64,000 nt of DNA from Tannerella sp. (GCA_031285565.1 JAITVY010000021.1:1-64000), one strand, 5' to 3'; shown: positions 52,973 to 61,528, counted from the first letter of the stretch. Translations and numbers: made by a program. Notes: generated by a model from the sequence alone, not told the origin.

Positions 52973-52984
52973 TTAGACCCCTAA

Positions 52985-52996
52985 CCCCTAAAGGGG
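52985..52996. repeat. CCCCTAAAGGGG palindrome, dispersed intergenic repeat
   Basis: Near-perfect palindrome preceded by ACCCCTAA, in the gap between tetR and the exporter. It is related to the copies at 13871 and 24607. Confidence 0.5.
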
Positions 52997-53028
52997 AAAC
53001 TCAAAAGAAAGTAGAAAAAAGAAATGTC

Positions 53029-53637
53029 TTATACTCCGGTTAGTCCGCGCCAGCCTGCAAATTCGAATTGGAAAAATTCCTGGAAGAACTCCCTGATTTT
53101 TGGTTTGCTTAGATTGTGTGTTACAATCTCTCCCAGGATGCTAACCATCCATGCTGATAGTGTATGAATGAAAAAATGAGATATGGTTTTAGCGCTGGGG
53201 TAATGTTTTTTTTCGAACTTCATATATTCGTAACTGATATTTGTGAGATGTTCTGTAAATTCATCCCTGAAGTTTTCCATTGATGATCCTTGCGAGTGAT
53301 AGAGTAGGAGGCGAAGTTCTTCCCTGTATTTGTCGATTAACCCTATGTAATATTCTATTGCATCTTCCGTATGTCCAAACGTTGCTATGCTCTCATGATT
53401 TATTTTTTCTTCGGTATGTTGCTGAGTAACAAACGTGAAAAGTTCAGTACGTACAGGACCAACTATTGCGATATATATATCGTCTTTATTTTTAAAATAG
53501 TTGTAGATATTGCTTAGTCCGACATCTGCCTTTTGAGCAATAATGCGCATGGATGTATCTTTATACCCGTTATTGATAAATTCAATGCGGGCAGTCTGCA
53601 AAATAGAATTATATTTATTGTCTTTAAGTACTCGCAT
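53029..53637 (-). CDS. TetR/AcrR-family transcriptional repressor
   Basis: 202 aa. The N-terminal helix-turn-helix (about 10-58; MRIIAQKADVGLSNIYNYFK) is typical, with an all-helical ligand-binding C-terminal domain. It precedes the two-gene ABC exporter on the same strand, and its own promoter region (53720-53770) shares sequence with the exporter promoter, so it likely represses both itself and the exporter until a ligand binds. Confidence 0.92.
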   Translation of the reverse strand: MRVLKDNKYNSILQTARIEFINNGYKDTSMRIIAQKADVGLSNIYNYFKNKDDIYIAIVGPVRTELFTFVTQQHTEEKINHESIATFGHTEDAIEYYIGLIDKYREELRLLLYHSQGSSMENFRDEFTEHLTNISYEYMKFEKKHYPSAKTISHFFIHTLSAWMVSILGEIVTHNLSKPKIREFFQEFFQFEFAGWRGLTGV

Positions 53638-53719
53638 AGTTTTTTTAGAATGGAAAGTTGAAGATTGAAAGTTGAAAATGGATTTCTGTTAATAAAGAAC
53701 GTGGTTCTCTATTAACAGA

Positions 53720-53770
53720 CAAAGTAAATTAGATAGATTGTATTCCGCAATCCCTATTATTGGGTATTTT
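53720..53770 (-). promoter_or_regulatory. tetR promoter with putative operator
   Basis: Minus-strand TTG (53750-53748), 20-base spacer, TTACTTTG (53727-53720), with the same AATAGGGATTGC over the -33 as at the exporter promoter. Spacing is identical in both copies. Confidence 0.6.
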
Positions 53771-53795
53771 GGTTTGTTATTTTTCTGCTTTTGGG

Positions 53796-54347
53796 TTAAA
53801 AATATCTTTTAGTCTTACTTAAGTATTCCCTGTAAGATTCTCCATATTGTGCAAGGCATGTTTGCTCCTGTGCTATAAACCCCGGATATGACAGGATTAG
53901 TTGCAGTATGCAAGCAATAATAATAAACCCTGAGCCGAGTGCAATACCAACTCCTATCCATAAAAGAATAGACATGAGTTGTTGCGGATTTCGTGTGATC
54001 CTGTAAATACCTTTTGTTACAGGCTCGTTTGGTGGTGTAGTGGCGTAATTCAGCATTGCTGTTATATAGCCAACCATACTTATTGCAAATAATACCACAC
54101 CTATATAGAAACTACTATTTAATGTTATAGGTATCAGGATGGAATACCAGATACATCCCTGGAATAGAAAGAAACTAACTATGCTACAGATTTTCTGAAG
54201 GAAATTTGTATAGTCAGGCCGTTTAAGTACGCGTATCTTAAAATGCTTCGGATAGTAAATGAGCATACTCATATTGACTAACATGAACAGAGCGGAAAAC
54301 CACCATCCATTTGTCCATCCAATTGATAATTGCTGAAAGAAATTCAT
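53796..54347 (-). CDS. Isoprenylcysteine carboxyl methyltransferase-like membrane protein
   Basis: 183 aa from the ATG at 54347 (MNFFQQLSIGWTNGWWFSAL). The longer frame to 54455 reads through a hairpin region and is rejected. It has about five helices, then the conserved SAM-dependent methyltransferase segment of the ICMT/PEMT fold: GIYRITRNPQQLMSILLWIG and a C-terminal QEQTCLAQYGESYREYLSKT. Bacterial members are mostly uncharacterised; they may methylate isoprenoids or lipids. It follows the AraC-family gene on the same strand with a 144-base gap. Confidence 0.8.
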   Translation of the reverse strand: MNFFQQLSIGWTNGWWFSALFMLVNMSMLIYYPKHFKIRVLKRPDYTNFLQKICSIVSFFLFQGCIWYSILIPITLNSSFYIGVVLFAISMVGYITAMLNYATTPPNEPVTKGIYRITRNPQQLMSILLWIGVGIALGSGFIIIACILQLILSYPGFIAQEQTCLAQYGESYREYLSKTKRYF

Positions 54348-54444
54348 ATTATTACTTTTTATTGATTTGCTTACAAAGGAACAAGTTGCACAAAGGGCAA
54401 TCGTCCTACTCGCATGGATGGGACGTATTGGATACATCAAAGCA

Positions 54445-54466
54445 GTCTTACCCATGCGGGTAAGAC
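54445..54466. other. Perfect hairpin upstream of the methyltransferase-like gene
   Basis: GTCTTACCC and GGGTAAGAC pair over nine bases around a four-base loop, in the gap between the AraC gene and the methyltransferase-like gene. No T-tract is present, so an operator or RNA element is as likely as a terminator. A second, weaker stem (CGTCC / GGACG) lies just beside it. Confidence 0.5.
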
Positions 54467-54491
54467 TATTCTATTATTGGTGACAAAAGAA

Positions 54492-55574
54492 TTACCGGTT
54501 TCTGTATTCGCTTGGGGTTAATCCGGTCTTTTGCTTGAAAATCCGATTGAAAGAAGATTTGGAATTGAACCCACAATCATAGGCGATAGCTAAAATAGTA
54601 AAATTCTTAAATTGGGGTTCATGCAATCGTTTCTGAACTTCTTCTACACGATAAGTATTTATAAAATCATAAAAATTCTGGTTGAAAACCGTATTCAATA
54701 CCTGGGTTATATAATGTGGGTAAGTATCCAAAGCGAAGGCAAGGTCTTTCAGTGTTAAATCCATATTAGTATATGGTTTCTCATTTTCCATATAATTTTT
54801 AAGTTTCATGGAAAGAGAAATTGCATCATCTTGTTTCAATCCATAGTTAGCGTATGAAGAAGCCTGTTCTTTATCCGTAGTTGGTTGTTTTCCTGTTTGT
54901 GTCTGGTTATATGGTGGAACTGTCTGGTTGAAGATTCTACTATATTTGATACCCCTGAATCCTAATATATTTACAAACAGCAAGACTATAACCGCATACA
55001 CGCTAAACAACGAGATAGGAAATGAGAAGAATTCATATAATATTACCAGTATTAATGCACCACTTAACAGGATGATCAACCCAAAAGCAAGCAGTCTCAT
55101 CCAGTTAAAGCTCAATATATCTATATTGGAAAAGTTCGTTTGTAAAAACTTCTTATATTTGTGAAATAACCTGACTGCAAGAATAATAAACAGGATATTA
55201 CACAGAAAAGCAAGTATCCTGGTTCCAATTGTAATAAATATTGAAAATGAGTTGTTTAAAATGAATCCGGTAAGTGCTATTAATATACATCCTGCGATTG
55301 CAATAGACCCTTTTTTGATATCTTTTTGAGCATTACGCACCAAAGCACTGGTACATAAATACAGGAAAAATCCATGTAATCCGGACAAAATACAAGCCGG
55401 GTAATTAAGGTAAGGTTCATTTTGTGATATCAAAATACATAGGATATGCGTAGTTAAGAATAGCAACCATGCCGAAATACATTTGTCAAACATACTTTTA
55501 TTCTTCTTCGTAATAACGAGTACCCCGAAGAATAATGCCTGGAACGCAGCTATCAATGATATTATTTGAAACAT
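54492..55574 (-). CDS. AraC-family regulator with N-terminal membrane domain
   Basis: 360 aa. About seven membrane helices (1-215; start MFQIISLIAAFQALFFGVLV) are followed by a linker (about 220-255) and a C-terminal AraC helix-turn-helix domain (about 260-360; LKDLAFALDTYPHYITQVLN, then ILAIAYDCGFNSKSSFNRIF). The membrane part suggests direct sensing at the inner membrane. It may control the adjacent methyltransferase-like gene. Confidence 0.9.
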   Translation of the reverse strand: MFQIISLIAAFQALFFGVLVITKKNKSMFDKCISAWLLFLTTHILCILISQNEPYLNYPACILSGLHGFFLYLCTSALVRNAQKDIKKGSIAIAGCILIALTGFILNNSFSIFITIGTRILAFLCNILFIILAVRLFHKYKKFLQTNFSNIDILSFNWMRLLAFGLIILLSGALILVILYEFFSFPISLFSVYAVIVLLFVNILGFRGIKYSRIFNQTVPPYNQTQTGKQPTTDKEQASSYANYGLKQDDAISLSMKLKNYMENEKPYTNMDLTLKDLAFALDTYPHYITQVLNTVFNQNFYDFINTYRVEEVQKRLHEPQFKNFTILAIAYDCGFNSKSSFNRIFKQKTGLTPSEYRNR

Positions 55575-55686
55575 CGTATAGTCTTTTTAAGGTTGCAAGG
55601 TAAGGATTTGAAAAAATATGTAGTATAAAAAACAAGAATAAAATCTATCTTTACTAGCAGAAACAATTTATTGTATAAAGTACGAG

Positions 55687-56346
55687 ATGAATAACGCAGA
55701 CAGTTTTTATATTGAAAAAATGCAGGTCCCGGAGTTGGAAGAGGTTGCTCTGATTTTAACGGATGCTTTTGAGACGAATCCGGCTTATGCTTCCATTTTT
55801 CATAAAACAGATTTGCGGGAAGGGTTGGGGTGGTTATTCAGGACAAGCTTGTTTTTGCTTAACCGACATGAAATATTAACTCGTGTTGTAAAAGAAAAAC
55901 AAACTGGTATGATTGTGGGTACTTATACGATTGTACCGCCTGAAGGCGTGAAAAGAACGTTTGGTGATTATCTGAAAGTTGGTTTGCCTGCTTTTATTTA
56001 CAGATTTGGTTTTTCTGCCTTGATTAGGATGCTTCGCCTGGATAGTTACAATAAAGATGTTTTGACAAAGTCGATACAATCGGAAGTATATTATTACTTG
56101 TCGATGGTAGTTGTAAAAGAGGATTGCCGGGGAAAAGGAGTCGGCTCTTTTGCTATCCGGACTTGTTTGAATGAGTTACATCAGACAAAGCACGATTGTC
56201 GTATTTTAGGATTAACTACGCAATTGCCACAGAATGTTTCTTTTTATTCAAACCTGGGGTTTGAACTGATTGATGAAGGAGAAATTCATTTTAATAAGAC
56301 CAGTTATTATAATTACAATATGAAACGGCTAATTCAAAGTAGATAG
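55687..56346 (+). CDS. GNAT-family N-acetyltransferase
   Basis: 219 aa. The acetyl-CoA-binding motif A is MVVVKEDCRGKGVGSFAIRT (R/Q-x2-G-x-G), followed by motif B ending NVSFYSNLGFELIDEG. The N-terminal half is longer than minimal GNATs. The acceptor is unknown. It is the first plus-strand gene after the AraC regulator, with a divergent intergenic region of 112 bases. Confidence 0.87.
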   Translation: MNNADSFYIEKMQVPELEEVALILTDAFETNPAYASIFHKTDLREGLGWLFRTSLFLLNRHEILTRVVKEKQTGMIVGTYTIVPPEGVKRTFGDYLKVGLPAFIYRFGFSALIRMLRLDSYNKDVLTKSIQSEVYYYLSMVVVKEDCRGKGVGSFAIRTCLNELHQTKHDCRILGLTTQLPQNVSFYSNLGFELIDEGEIHFNKTSYYNYNMKRLIQSR

Positions 56347-56392
56347 TAGTTAGAAGTTAGTAGTAAGTAGATTTTGATTCCCGTTTTTTCGT

Positions 56393-56400
56393 TAACTTTG
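56393..56400 (+). promoter_or_regulatory. Candidate -7 box of the Fur-family gene
   Basis: TAACTTTG fits TAnnTTTG and lies 36 bases before the preferred ATG (56437). A TTTG 16 bases upstream is slightly closer than the usual spacing. Confidence 0.4.
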
Positions 56401-56436
56401 TATTTCTCTATTTATGTTGTATTTGAATCTACAGAT

Positions 56437-56856
56437 ATGGATGAACTGGAAAAAAGATTGACAGACAGGGGTATTAAGCCTACTTCGATACGATTATTGG
56501 TTTTAAAAGCGATGCTTGAATTTGAGTATGCGTTTAGTCTGGCTGATCTTGAAGACAAACTGGATACAGTGGATAAATCGACTCTTTCGCGTACAATCAA
56601 TCTGTTTCATGAAAAATTACTTATCCATAGTATTGATGATGGTTCGGGTTCTGTAAAATATTCGGTATGTCATCAGAGTTGTTTATGTTCTGTAGGTGAT
56701 ATGCACCTTCATTTTCATTGTAATCATTGTGGTAATACTTTTTGCCTTGAAAGTATTTCTATTCCTGAAATCCGGTTACCTGACAAATTCTTATTGGAAA
56801 GCGTAAATTTCGTATTGAAAGGTTATTGCGACCATTGTTCGAAGTTTGCAACTTAG
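56437..56856 (+). CDS. Fur-family transcriptional repressor
   Basis: 139 aa from the ATG at 56437 (MDELEKRLTDRGIKPTSIRL); a longer frame from 56374 would include the promoter. The winged helix is at about 1-75. The metal sites are His/Cys-rich: GDMHLHFHCNHCGNTFCLE and the C-terminal YCDHC. It lies 47 bases before a metal P-type ATPase gene, so it probably senses zinc or a related metal and controls that exporter through the palindrome between them. The key Fur iron-site His pattern is not clear, so Zur-like or another metal is possible. Confidence 0.88.
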   Translation: MDELEKRLTDRGIKPTSIRLLVLKAMLEFEYAFSLADLEDKLDTVDKSTLSRTINLFHEKLLIHSIDDGSGSVKYSVCHQSCLCSVGDMHLHFHCNHCGNTFCLESISIPEIRLPDKFLLESVNFVLKGYCDHCSKFAT

Positions 56857-56861
56857 TTGCA
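56847..56861 (+). promoter_or_regulatory. TGCAAC-TTA-GTTGCA operator candidate
   Basis: A perfect 15-base palindrome (6-3-6) covering the stop codon of the Fur-family gene and lying 12 bases before the -7 box of the P-type ATPase gene. Position and symmetry fit a repressor operator. Confidence 0.6.
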
Positions 56862-56873
56862 CTGTTTTCTGCA

Positions 56874-56881
56874 TAATTTTG
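56874..56881 (+). promoter_or_regulatory. -7 box of the P-type ATPase gene
   Basis: TAATTTTG matches TAnnTTTG and lies 22 bases before the ATG. The palindrome at 56847-56861 occupies the -33 region. Confidence 0.5.
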
Positions 56882-56903
56882 CTTCTGTAAAAACATTTAT
56901 AAA

Positions 56904-58871
56904 ATGAAACAGATGGCAAATATAAAAGAAACAGCCGTTTCCTGTAAAGATGAACATGCTTGTGGTTGCTGTTCGCATTCACAAAACGAGAAGGAGGAGA
57001 ACAGTCCGGCATGGCGTACATATCTTCCGGCGATTATAAGTTTATCTCTGCTTATGGTGGGGTTAATTACAGATCATTTTTTCCGAAGTGATTTATTTAA
57101 CGGTTACGTTCGTTTGTTATGGTATATCGTTGCGTATATCCCAGTTGGTTATCCTGTTGTGAAAGAGGCTTTGACTGGCTTTAAGCGGAGTGATTTTTTC
57201 AATGAGTTTACGTTAATGTCGGTAGCTACGCTTGGGGCTTTTTTTATCGGTGAGTATCCTGAAGCTGTGGCTGTAATGCTTTTTTATTCGGTAGGGGAGT
57301 TGTTTCAGGAATCGGCAGTTAACAAGGCACGTCGTAATATCAAGACGTTGCTGGATGTACGGCCTGATACGGCCACGGTTTTGCGTAACGGCAAATACGA
57401 GGTTGTTTCTCCAGAAACTGTATATATTGGTGATACTTTACAAATAAAGGCGGGAGAGAAGGTTCCTCTTGATGGGAAACTGGTTTCTGCAACGGGAAGC
57501 TTTAATACTTCGGCTCTGACCGGCGAAAGTGTACCGCGAACGATCGATAATGGCGGACAGGTACTGGCAGGAATGATAAATCTTGACAGGGTGATTGAAA
57601 TTGAGGTAGAGAAAGTATACGCTGACAGCTCTTTATCGAGAATACTGGAAATGGTACAGAATGCTACGAGCCGGAAAGCAAAAACCGAACTGTTGATCCG
57701 TAAATTTGCACGGATTTATACGCCTATTGTCTTTTTCCTGGCACTTGCACTGACAGTTATTCCTTATTTTATTGTATCCGATTATATTTTTTCAGACTGG
57801 CTTTATCGTGCACTTGTTTTTCTTGTTATTTCATGTCCATGTGCGTTGGTGATATCTGTTCCTCTTGGGTATTTCGGAGGGATTGGGGCTGCTTCCCGTA
57901 ATGGTATATTATTTAAAGGAGCGAATTATCTGGATATTATGGCTAAAGTGAATACGGTTGTAATGGATAAGACCGGAACACTGACGGAGGGGGTATTCAA
58001 GGTGAGGGATATTGTTTCAGTTATGCCTGATCAACAACATATGATGGAGTATGCCGTATCACTCGAGAGCCATTCAAATCATCCGGTTGCAAAAGCCATT
58101 GTGAACTACTATGACGTTGATACAAAGCTGCATCATCCGATTGAAGATGTAAAGGAGATAGCCGGGCATGGAATGGTAGGGGTTGTTGATGGACATAAAG
58201 TGCTGGCGGGTAACCGTAAGCTTTTCGATCTTTACGGAGTGGAGTATGACCATTCGGTGGACATTATTACGGAAACAGTAGTATTGATATCTGTGGATGG
58301 AAAGTATGCAGGATATATTACTATTGCAGATGCGATTAAACAGGATTCTTTCGGAGCTGTTCAGGAAATGTATCGTAACGGGATCCGTAAAACGGTTATG
58401 CTTAGCGGTGATAAGTCATCAATAGTCCGGAAGGTTGCTGATGAACTGGATATTCGTGAGGCTTATGGTGATTTGCTGCCTCAGGATAAAGTGGCTCATG
58501 TTGAAGATTTGAAGTCTGACAAATCAAATGTTATTGCTTTCGTAGGGGATGGCATTAATGATGCTCCGGTATTAGCTTTGAGTGACGTGGGAATAGCTAT
58601 GGGTGGCTTGGGTTCGGATGCGGCGATAGAAGTGGCGGATGTTGTTATCCAGACCGACCAGCCTTCAAAGATATCTACTGCTATACGAATAGCCCGTGCA
58701 ACACGTAGTATTGTTATACAGAATATTGTATTTGCTTTGGGTGTTAAAGTGATAGTACTTTTGATGGGAGCATTTGGTGTTGCTACCATGTGGGAGGCAG
58801 TTTTTGCTGATGTGGGAGTTTCTATGTTGGCTATTTTGAATTCGGTCAGGATATTGAGAAAGAAGTTCTAA
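56904..58871 (+). CDS. Heavy-metal-translocating P1B-type ATPase (Zn/Cd/Pb type)
   Basis: 655 aa, a metal efflux pump of the inner membrane. There is no N-terminal HMA domain; instead a short Cys/His segment (CKDEHACGCCSHS, Cys14, 20, 22, 23). Transport motif SCPCALVISVPLG (CPC) marks the P1B-2 Zn/Cd/Pb group. The phosphorylation site is VVMDKTGTLTEG, actuator TGES, and the hinge GDGINDAPVLALSDVGIAMG. It follows a Fur-family regulator with a palindromic operator candidate between. Metal identity is inferred. Confidence 0.94.
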   Translation: MKQMANIKETAVSCKDEHACGCCSHSQNEKEENSPAWRTYLPAIISLSLLMVGLITDHFFRSDLFNGYVRLLWYIVAYIPVGYPVVKEALTGFKRSDFFNEFTLMSVATLGAFFIGEYPEAVAVMLFYSVGELFQESAVNKARRNIKTLLDVRPDTATVLRNGKYEVVSPETVYIGDTLQIKAGEKVPLDGKLVSATGSFNTSALTGESVPRTIDNGGQVLAGMINLDRVIEIEVEKVYADSSLSRILEMVQNATSRKAKTELLIRKFARIYTPIVFFLALALTVIPYFIVSDYIFSDWLYRALVFLVISCPCALVISVPLGYFGGIGAASRNGILFKGANYLDIMAKVNTVVMDKTGTLTEGVFKVRDIVSVMPDQQHMMEYAVSLESHSNHPVAKAIVNYYDVDTKLHHPIEDVKEIAGHGMVGVVDGHKVLAGNRKLFDLYGVEYDHSVDIITETVVLISVDGKYAGYITIADAIKQDSFGAVQEMYRNGIRKTVMLSGDKSSIVRKVADELDIREAYGDLLPQDKVAHVEDLKSDKSNVIAFVGDGINDAPVLALSDVGIAMGGLGSDAAIEVADVVIQTDQPSKISTAIRIARATRSIVIQNIVFALGVKVIVLLMGAFGVATMWEAVFADVGVSMLAILNSVRILRKKF

Positions 58872-58930
58872 TGGTTAGTGTTCAATGTTTAATATTCAAT
58901 GTTTAATGGTTAGTGTTTAATGTTTAGTAT
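58872..58930. repeat. Low-complexity TTCAATGTTTAATGGTTAG-type intergenic repeat
   Basis: Four to five imperfect copies of a TTTAATGGTTAGTGTT-like unit fill the gap between the convergent P-type ATPase and thiE genes. Similar words occur at 42445-42470, 38648-38685 and 56341-56370. Confidence 0.55.
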
Positions 58931-59563
58931 TTAATGACTGTTCGTATGCGATAGCATTTTTAAGCGTTTTGCTGCTTCGGCAGGATCGGGTGCGGAACAT
59001 ATGCCTGATACTACGGCTATTCCATTAATTCCGGTTTGCATTACTTCGAAAGCATTCTTTTCGTTGATGCCTCCGATTCCGACTGCCGGATGCCGGGATA
59101 GCTTGACAGCTTCTGCCGTGCCTTTGAGTCCGAAAGGTTGACTTGTATCAGTTTTGGTAGGAGTTCCAAATACAGGAGAGATTCCAATATAATCAACATC
59201 AAGCATATTGGCTTCTTCTACCTGACCGACAGATTCTACCGACAGACCGATTATTTTGTCCGGTCCCAATAGTTTGCGCGCCAGGCTATATGGCATATCA
59301 TTTTGTCCGATATGAACTCCATCAGCATCAACGGCTAATGCAACATCGATCCGGTCATTGATTATTAGCGGAATATGTAAGTCTTTTAATTGTTGTTTTA
59401 ATGATGTTGCGAGGTTAATAAATTCCCTGGTAGAACAGTCTTTTTCGCGAAGTTGTACCATGGTTACTCCGCCCTTAACTGCTTCCGTAACAATCCACTC
59501 AATATCACGCCCTAAGGATAGTTGCCTGTCTGTGACTAAATAAAGGCTTAAGTCAAATGCCAT
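58931..59563 (-). CDS. thiE: Thiamine-phosphate synthase
   Basis: Joins HMP-pyrophosphate and hydroxyethylthiazole phosphate to make thiamine phosphate. It is 210 aa, a TIM barrel with TMVQLREKDCSTREFINLA, LIINDRIDVALAVDADGVHI, GQNDMP, and the C-terminal phosphate loop AVGIGGINEKNAFEVMQTG. It is 11 bases downstream of thiM, so the pair forms a thiazole-salvage operon. No TPP riboswitch precedes the pair. Confidence 0.95.
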   Translation of the reverse strand: MAFDLSLYLVTDRQLSLGRDIEWIVTEAVKGGVTMVQLREKDCSTREFINLATSLKQQLKDLHIPLIINDRIDVALAVDADGVHIGQNDMPYSLARKLLGPDKIIGLSVESVGQVEEANMLDVDYIGISPVFGTPTKTDTSQPFGLKGTAEAVKLSRHPAVGIGGINEKNAFEVMQTGINGIAVVSGICSAPDPAEAAKRLKMLSHTNSH

Positions 59564-59574
59564 ATATTAAAGAG

Positions 59575-60369
59575 TTAAAGTGTAATGTTTTGAGCGAGTA
59601 TTTCGGGGGTTAGTTTGTATAACTGATCGAGAAAATTCATTTGCATGCTTCCCGGTCCTTCGGATTTTGCTGCTGCCAGTTCTCCGGTAATACCCATCAC
59701 TGCCATGGCATGTGTGGCTGCTTCTATCGCATCGGGGTTGATTCCTGCAAATGCACCTACCATAGCGCTTGCCGTGCAACCCATTCCCGTTACTTTAGGC
59801 ATTAATAAAGATCCGTTTTTTATTGTATTGACGGTTTGACCATCAGTAATGTAATCTTCCACTCCACTAATAACAACTACCGAACCTGTTTGCGTTGCCA
59901 ATCGCCTGGCAGCTTCCAATGCTGCATTTGATTCGGCTGTACTGTCAACTCCTTTGGTTGATACTTTTTCATTTGCTAATGCCATTATTTCCGAAGCATT
60001 TCCCCGGATAATAGTAGGTTTACATTGATCGATGATATGTTCGGCTGTTTTGTTGCGGTATGGTGTAGCACCAACTCCTACCGGATCGAATACTACAGGT
60101 ATATTTAGTTTCTTTGCAGCAAAACCTGCCACTAGCATGGCTTCCACCCATTTTTCGCTCAGCGTTCCCATGTTGATAACAAGTGCAGAAGCAATAGATA
60201 CCATATCTTCTACTTCTTCAAGAGCATGTGCCATAACCGGTGATGCACCTATGGATAGTAATGCGTTGGCGGTATTGTTCATTACTACTAGGTTGGTAAT
60301 ATTGTGTACCAATGGCGATTTTTCTCTTACCAGATCCAGATCTTTTCCTAATTTATCAATGTTTATCAT
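59575..60369 (-). CDS. thiM: Hydroxyethylthiazole kinase
   Basis: Phosphorylates hydroxyethylthiazole in thiamine salvage. It is 264 aa, with LVHNITNLVVMNNTANALLS at the N-terminus, a Gly-rich PVVFDPVGVGATPYR segment, IIRGNASEIMALA, and the anion hole MPKVTGMGCTASAMVGAFAG. It precedes thiE, which uses its product. Confidence 0.96.
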   Translation of the reverse strand: MINIDKLGKDLDLVREKSPLVHNITNLVVMNNTANALLSIGASPVMAHALEEVEDMVSIASALVINMGTLSEKWVEAMLVAGFAAKKLNIPVVFDPVGVGATPYRNKTAEHIIDQCKPTIIRGNASEIMALANEKVSTKGVDSTAESNAALEAARRLATQTGSVVVISGVEDYITDGQTVNTIKNGSLLMPKVTGMGCTASAMVGAFAGINPDAIEAATHAMAVMGITGELAAAKSEGPGSMQMNFLDQLYKLTPEILAQNITL

Positions 60370-60498
60370 GCTTTTGACTATTATTTATATTATATTTTAT
60401 ACTGTTTTAGTGCACAATTGTTTATATGCTAATACGTTTAGTCGTTGAATCGTTTTAAAATATAAACGGAATGACTATAAAACTGATTTTACACAACA

Positions 60499-61326
60499 TT
60501 AGTTGTTTTCTGGCGGTAGATTCCTGAAATATTCAATCATTTCACCGGTCAGGCTGATACGACCATCAGCTGGGGGGATCTGATCCCGTTGGTACCATTC
60601 AGCAACAGCCAGTTCTTCGCGGTCGAGTGTGATGGTATTGTCTCCATCGAGTTCGGCAAAGAAACCAATCAGCAGGGTGTCTGTTACTCCCCAGGGCTGG
60701 CTTTTGTAATAAACCGGATTTTTCACTTTCAGTCCTACTTCTTCCATAACTTCGCGACAGATCGTCTCTTCGAGAGATTCACCGATTTCAGAAAATCCTG
60801 CTAACAGGGAATATCCTTTATATTCGCGGCCGGCATATCGGGAAAGTAACAGTCTGTCGCCATCAGTTATTCCAACGATCACAGCAGGGGATATTTTGGG
60901 ATATTCCATATTTCCGCATGAAGGACAACGTACCATTCTTTCTTGATGGTCGTGTTCCATCTGAGTTCCACAACGACCACACCATATGTGGTTTTTATAC
61001 CAGTTATGGAGGCTGAAAGCTGTAATGCATGCAAATGCATATGCCTGAGGGCTACCTGTACGGAAGATGTTAAGGTCTCTCATTGAGAAACCTTCCGGGA
61101 TTTTTTTAGGCTTGTCAGCAAGAAAAAAATCATCTCCGTCAATTGAAAAGAGATAGATCGCCTTGTCAATCTGTCCGATTTGTATTGCACGGGGAGGAAC
61201 GATTTCTTCCGTTTCTCCGGCAAGCAATATAGAGCGTTCTTCGAAACAGAGAATGTAGCTTTGAGCGGTTGCTATGAGGGATTTATACTCGTTGTGGAAT
61301 ATATGAGGTGCAATATTCTGAATCAT
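60499..61326 (-). CDS. nudC: NAD+ diphosphatase / RNA-decapping Nudix hydrolase
   Basis: 275 aa. The order is an N-terminal domain (1-110), a zinc ribbon (WCGRCGTQMEHDHQERMVRC followed by PSCG), and a Nudix domain with the box GFSEIGESLEETICREVMEEVG (key Glu residues in the REVMEEVG part) and the C-terminal QPWGVTDTLLIGFFAE (the SQPWPF-like motif of NADH pyrophosphatases). It hydrolyses NAD(H) to NMN and AMP and can remove NAD caps from RNA. Confidence 0.93.
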   Translation of the reverse strand: MIQNIAPHIFHNEYKSLIATAQSYILCFEERSILLAGETEEIVPPRAIQIGQIDKAIYLFSIDGDDFFLADKPKKIPEGFSMRDLNIFRTGSPQAYAFACITAFSLHNWYKNHIWCGRCGTQMEHDHQERMVRCPSCGNMEYPKISPAVIVGITDGDRLLLSRYAGREYKGYSLLAGFSEIGESLEETICREVMEEVGLKVKNPVYYKSQPWGVTDTLLIGFFAELDGDNTITLDREELAVAEWYQRDQIPPADGRISLTGEMIEYFRNLPPENN

Positions 61327-61504
61327 CTTGTTTATTATTTAAAAATGCAATTATTCCCAATTGCTTCTGCAAAGTTAATAGTTCTCCGGTTTGATTTTTC
61401 ATTTCGGAGGTATTATTTTTGTCTGACCTTTTCTTATGAACTCATGATTGTATTAAGCCATTTAAAATTGTTTTATTATAATCATACATATGTAAAAGAA
61501 AGAT

Positions 61505-61512
61505 TATCTTTG
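61505..61512 (+). promoter_or_regulatory. Candidate -7 box of the 61529 gene
   Basis: TATCTTTG matches TAnnTTTG and lies 16 bases before the ATG. No -33 is visible at the expected distance. Confidence 0.4.
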
Positions 61513-61528
61513 CCTAAAACATGCGCAG

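Noticed and set aside
60370-60498. TPP riboswitch upstream of thiM-thiE
   Set aside because: I looked for the conserved CTGAGA and GGATAATGCCAGC-type segments on the minus strand and found neither.
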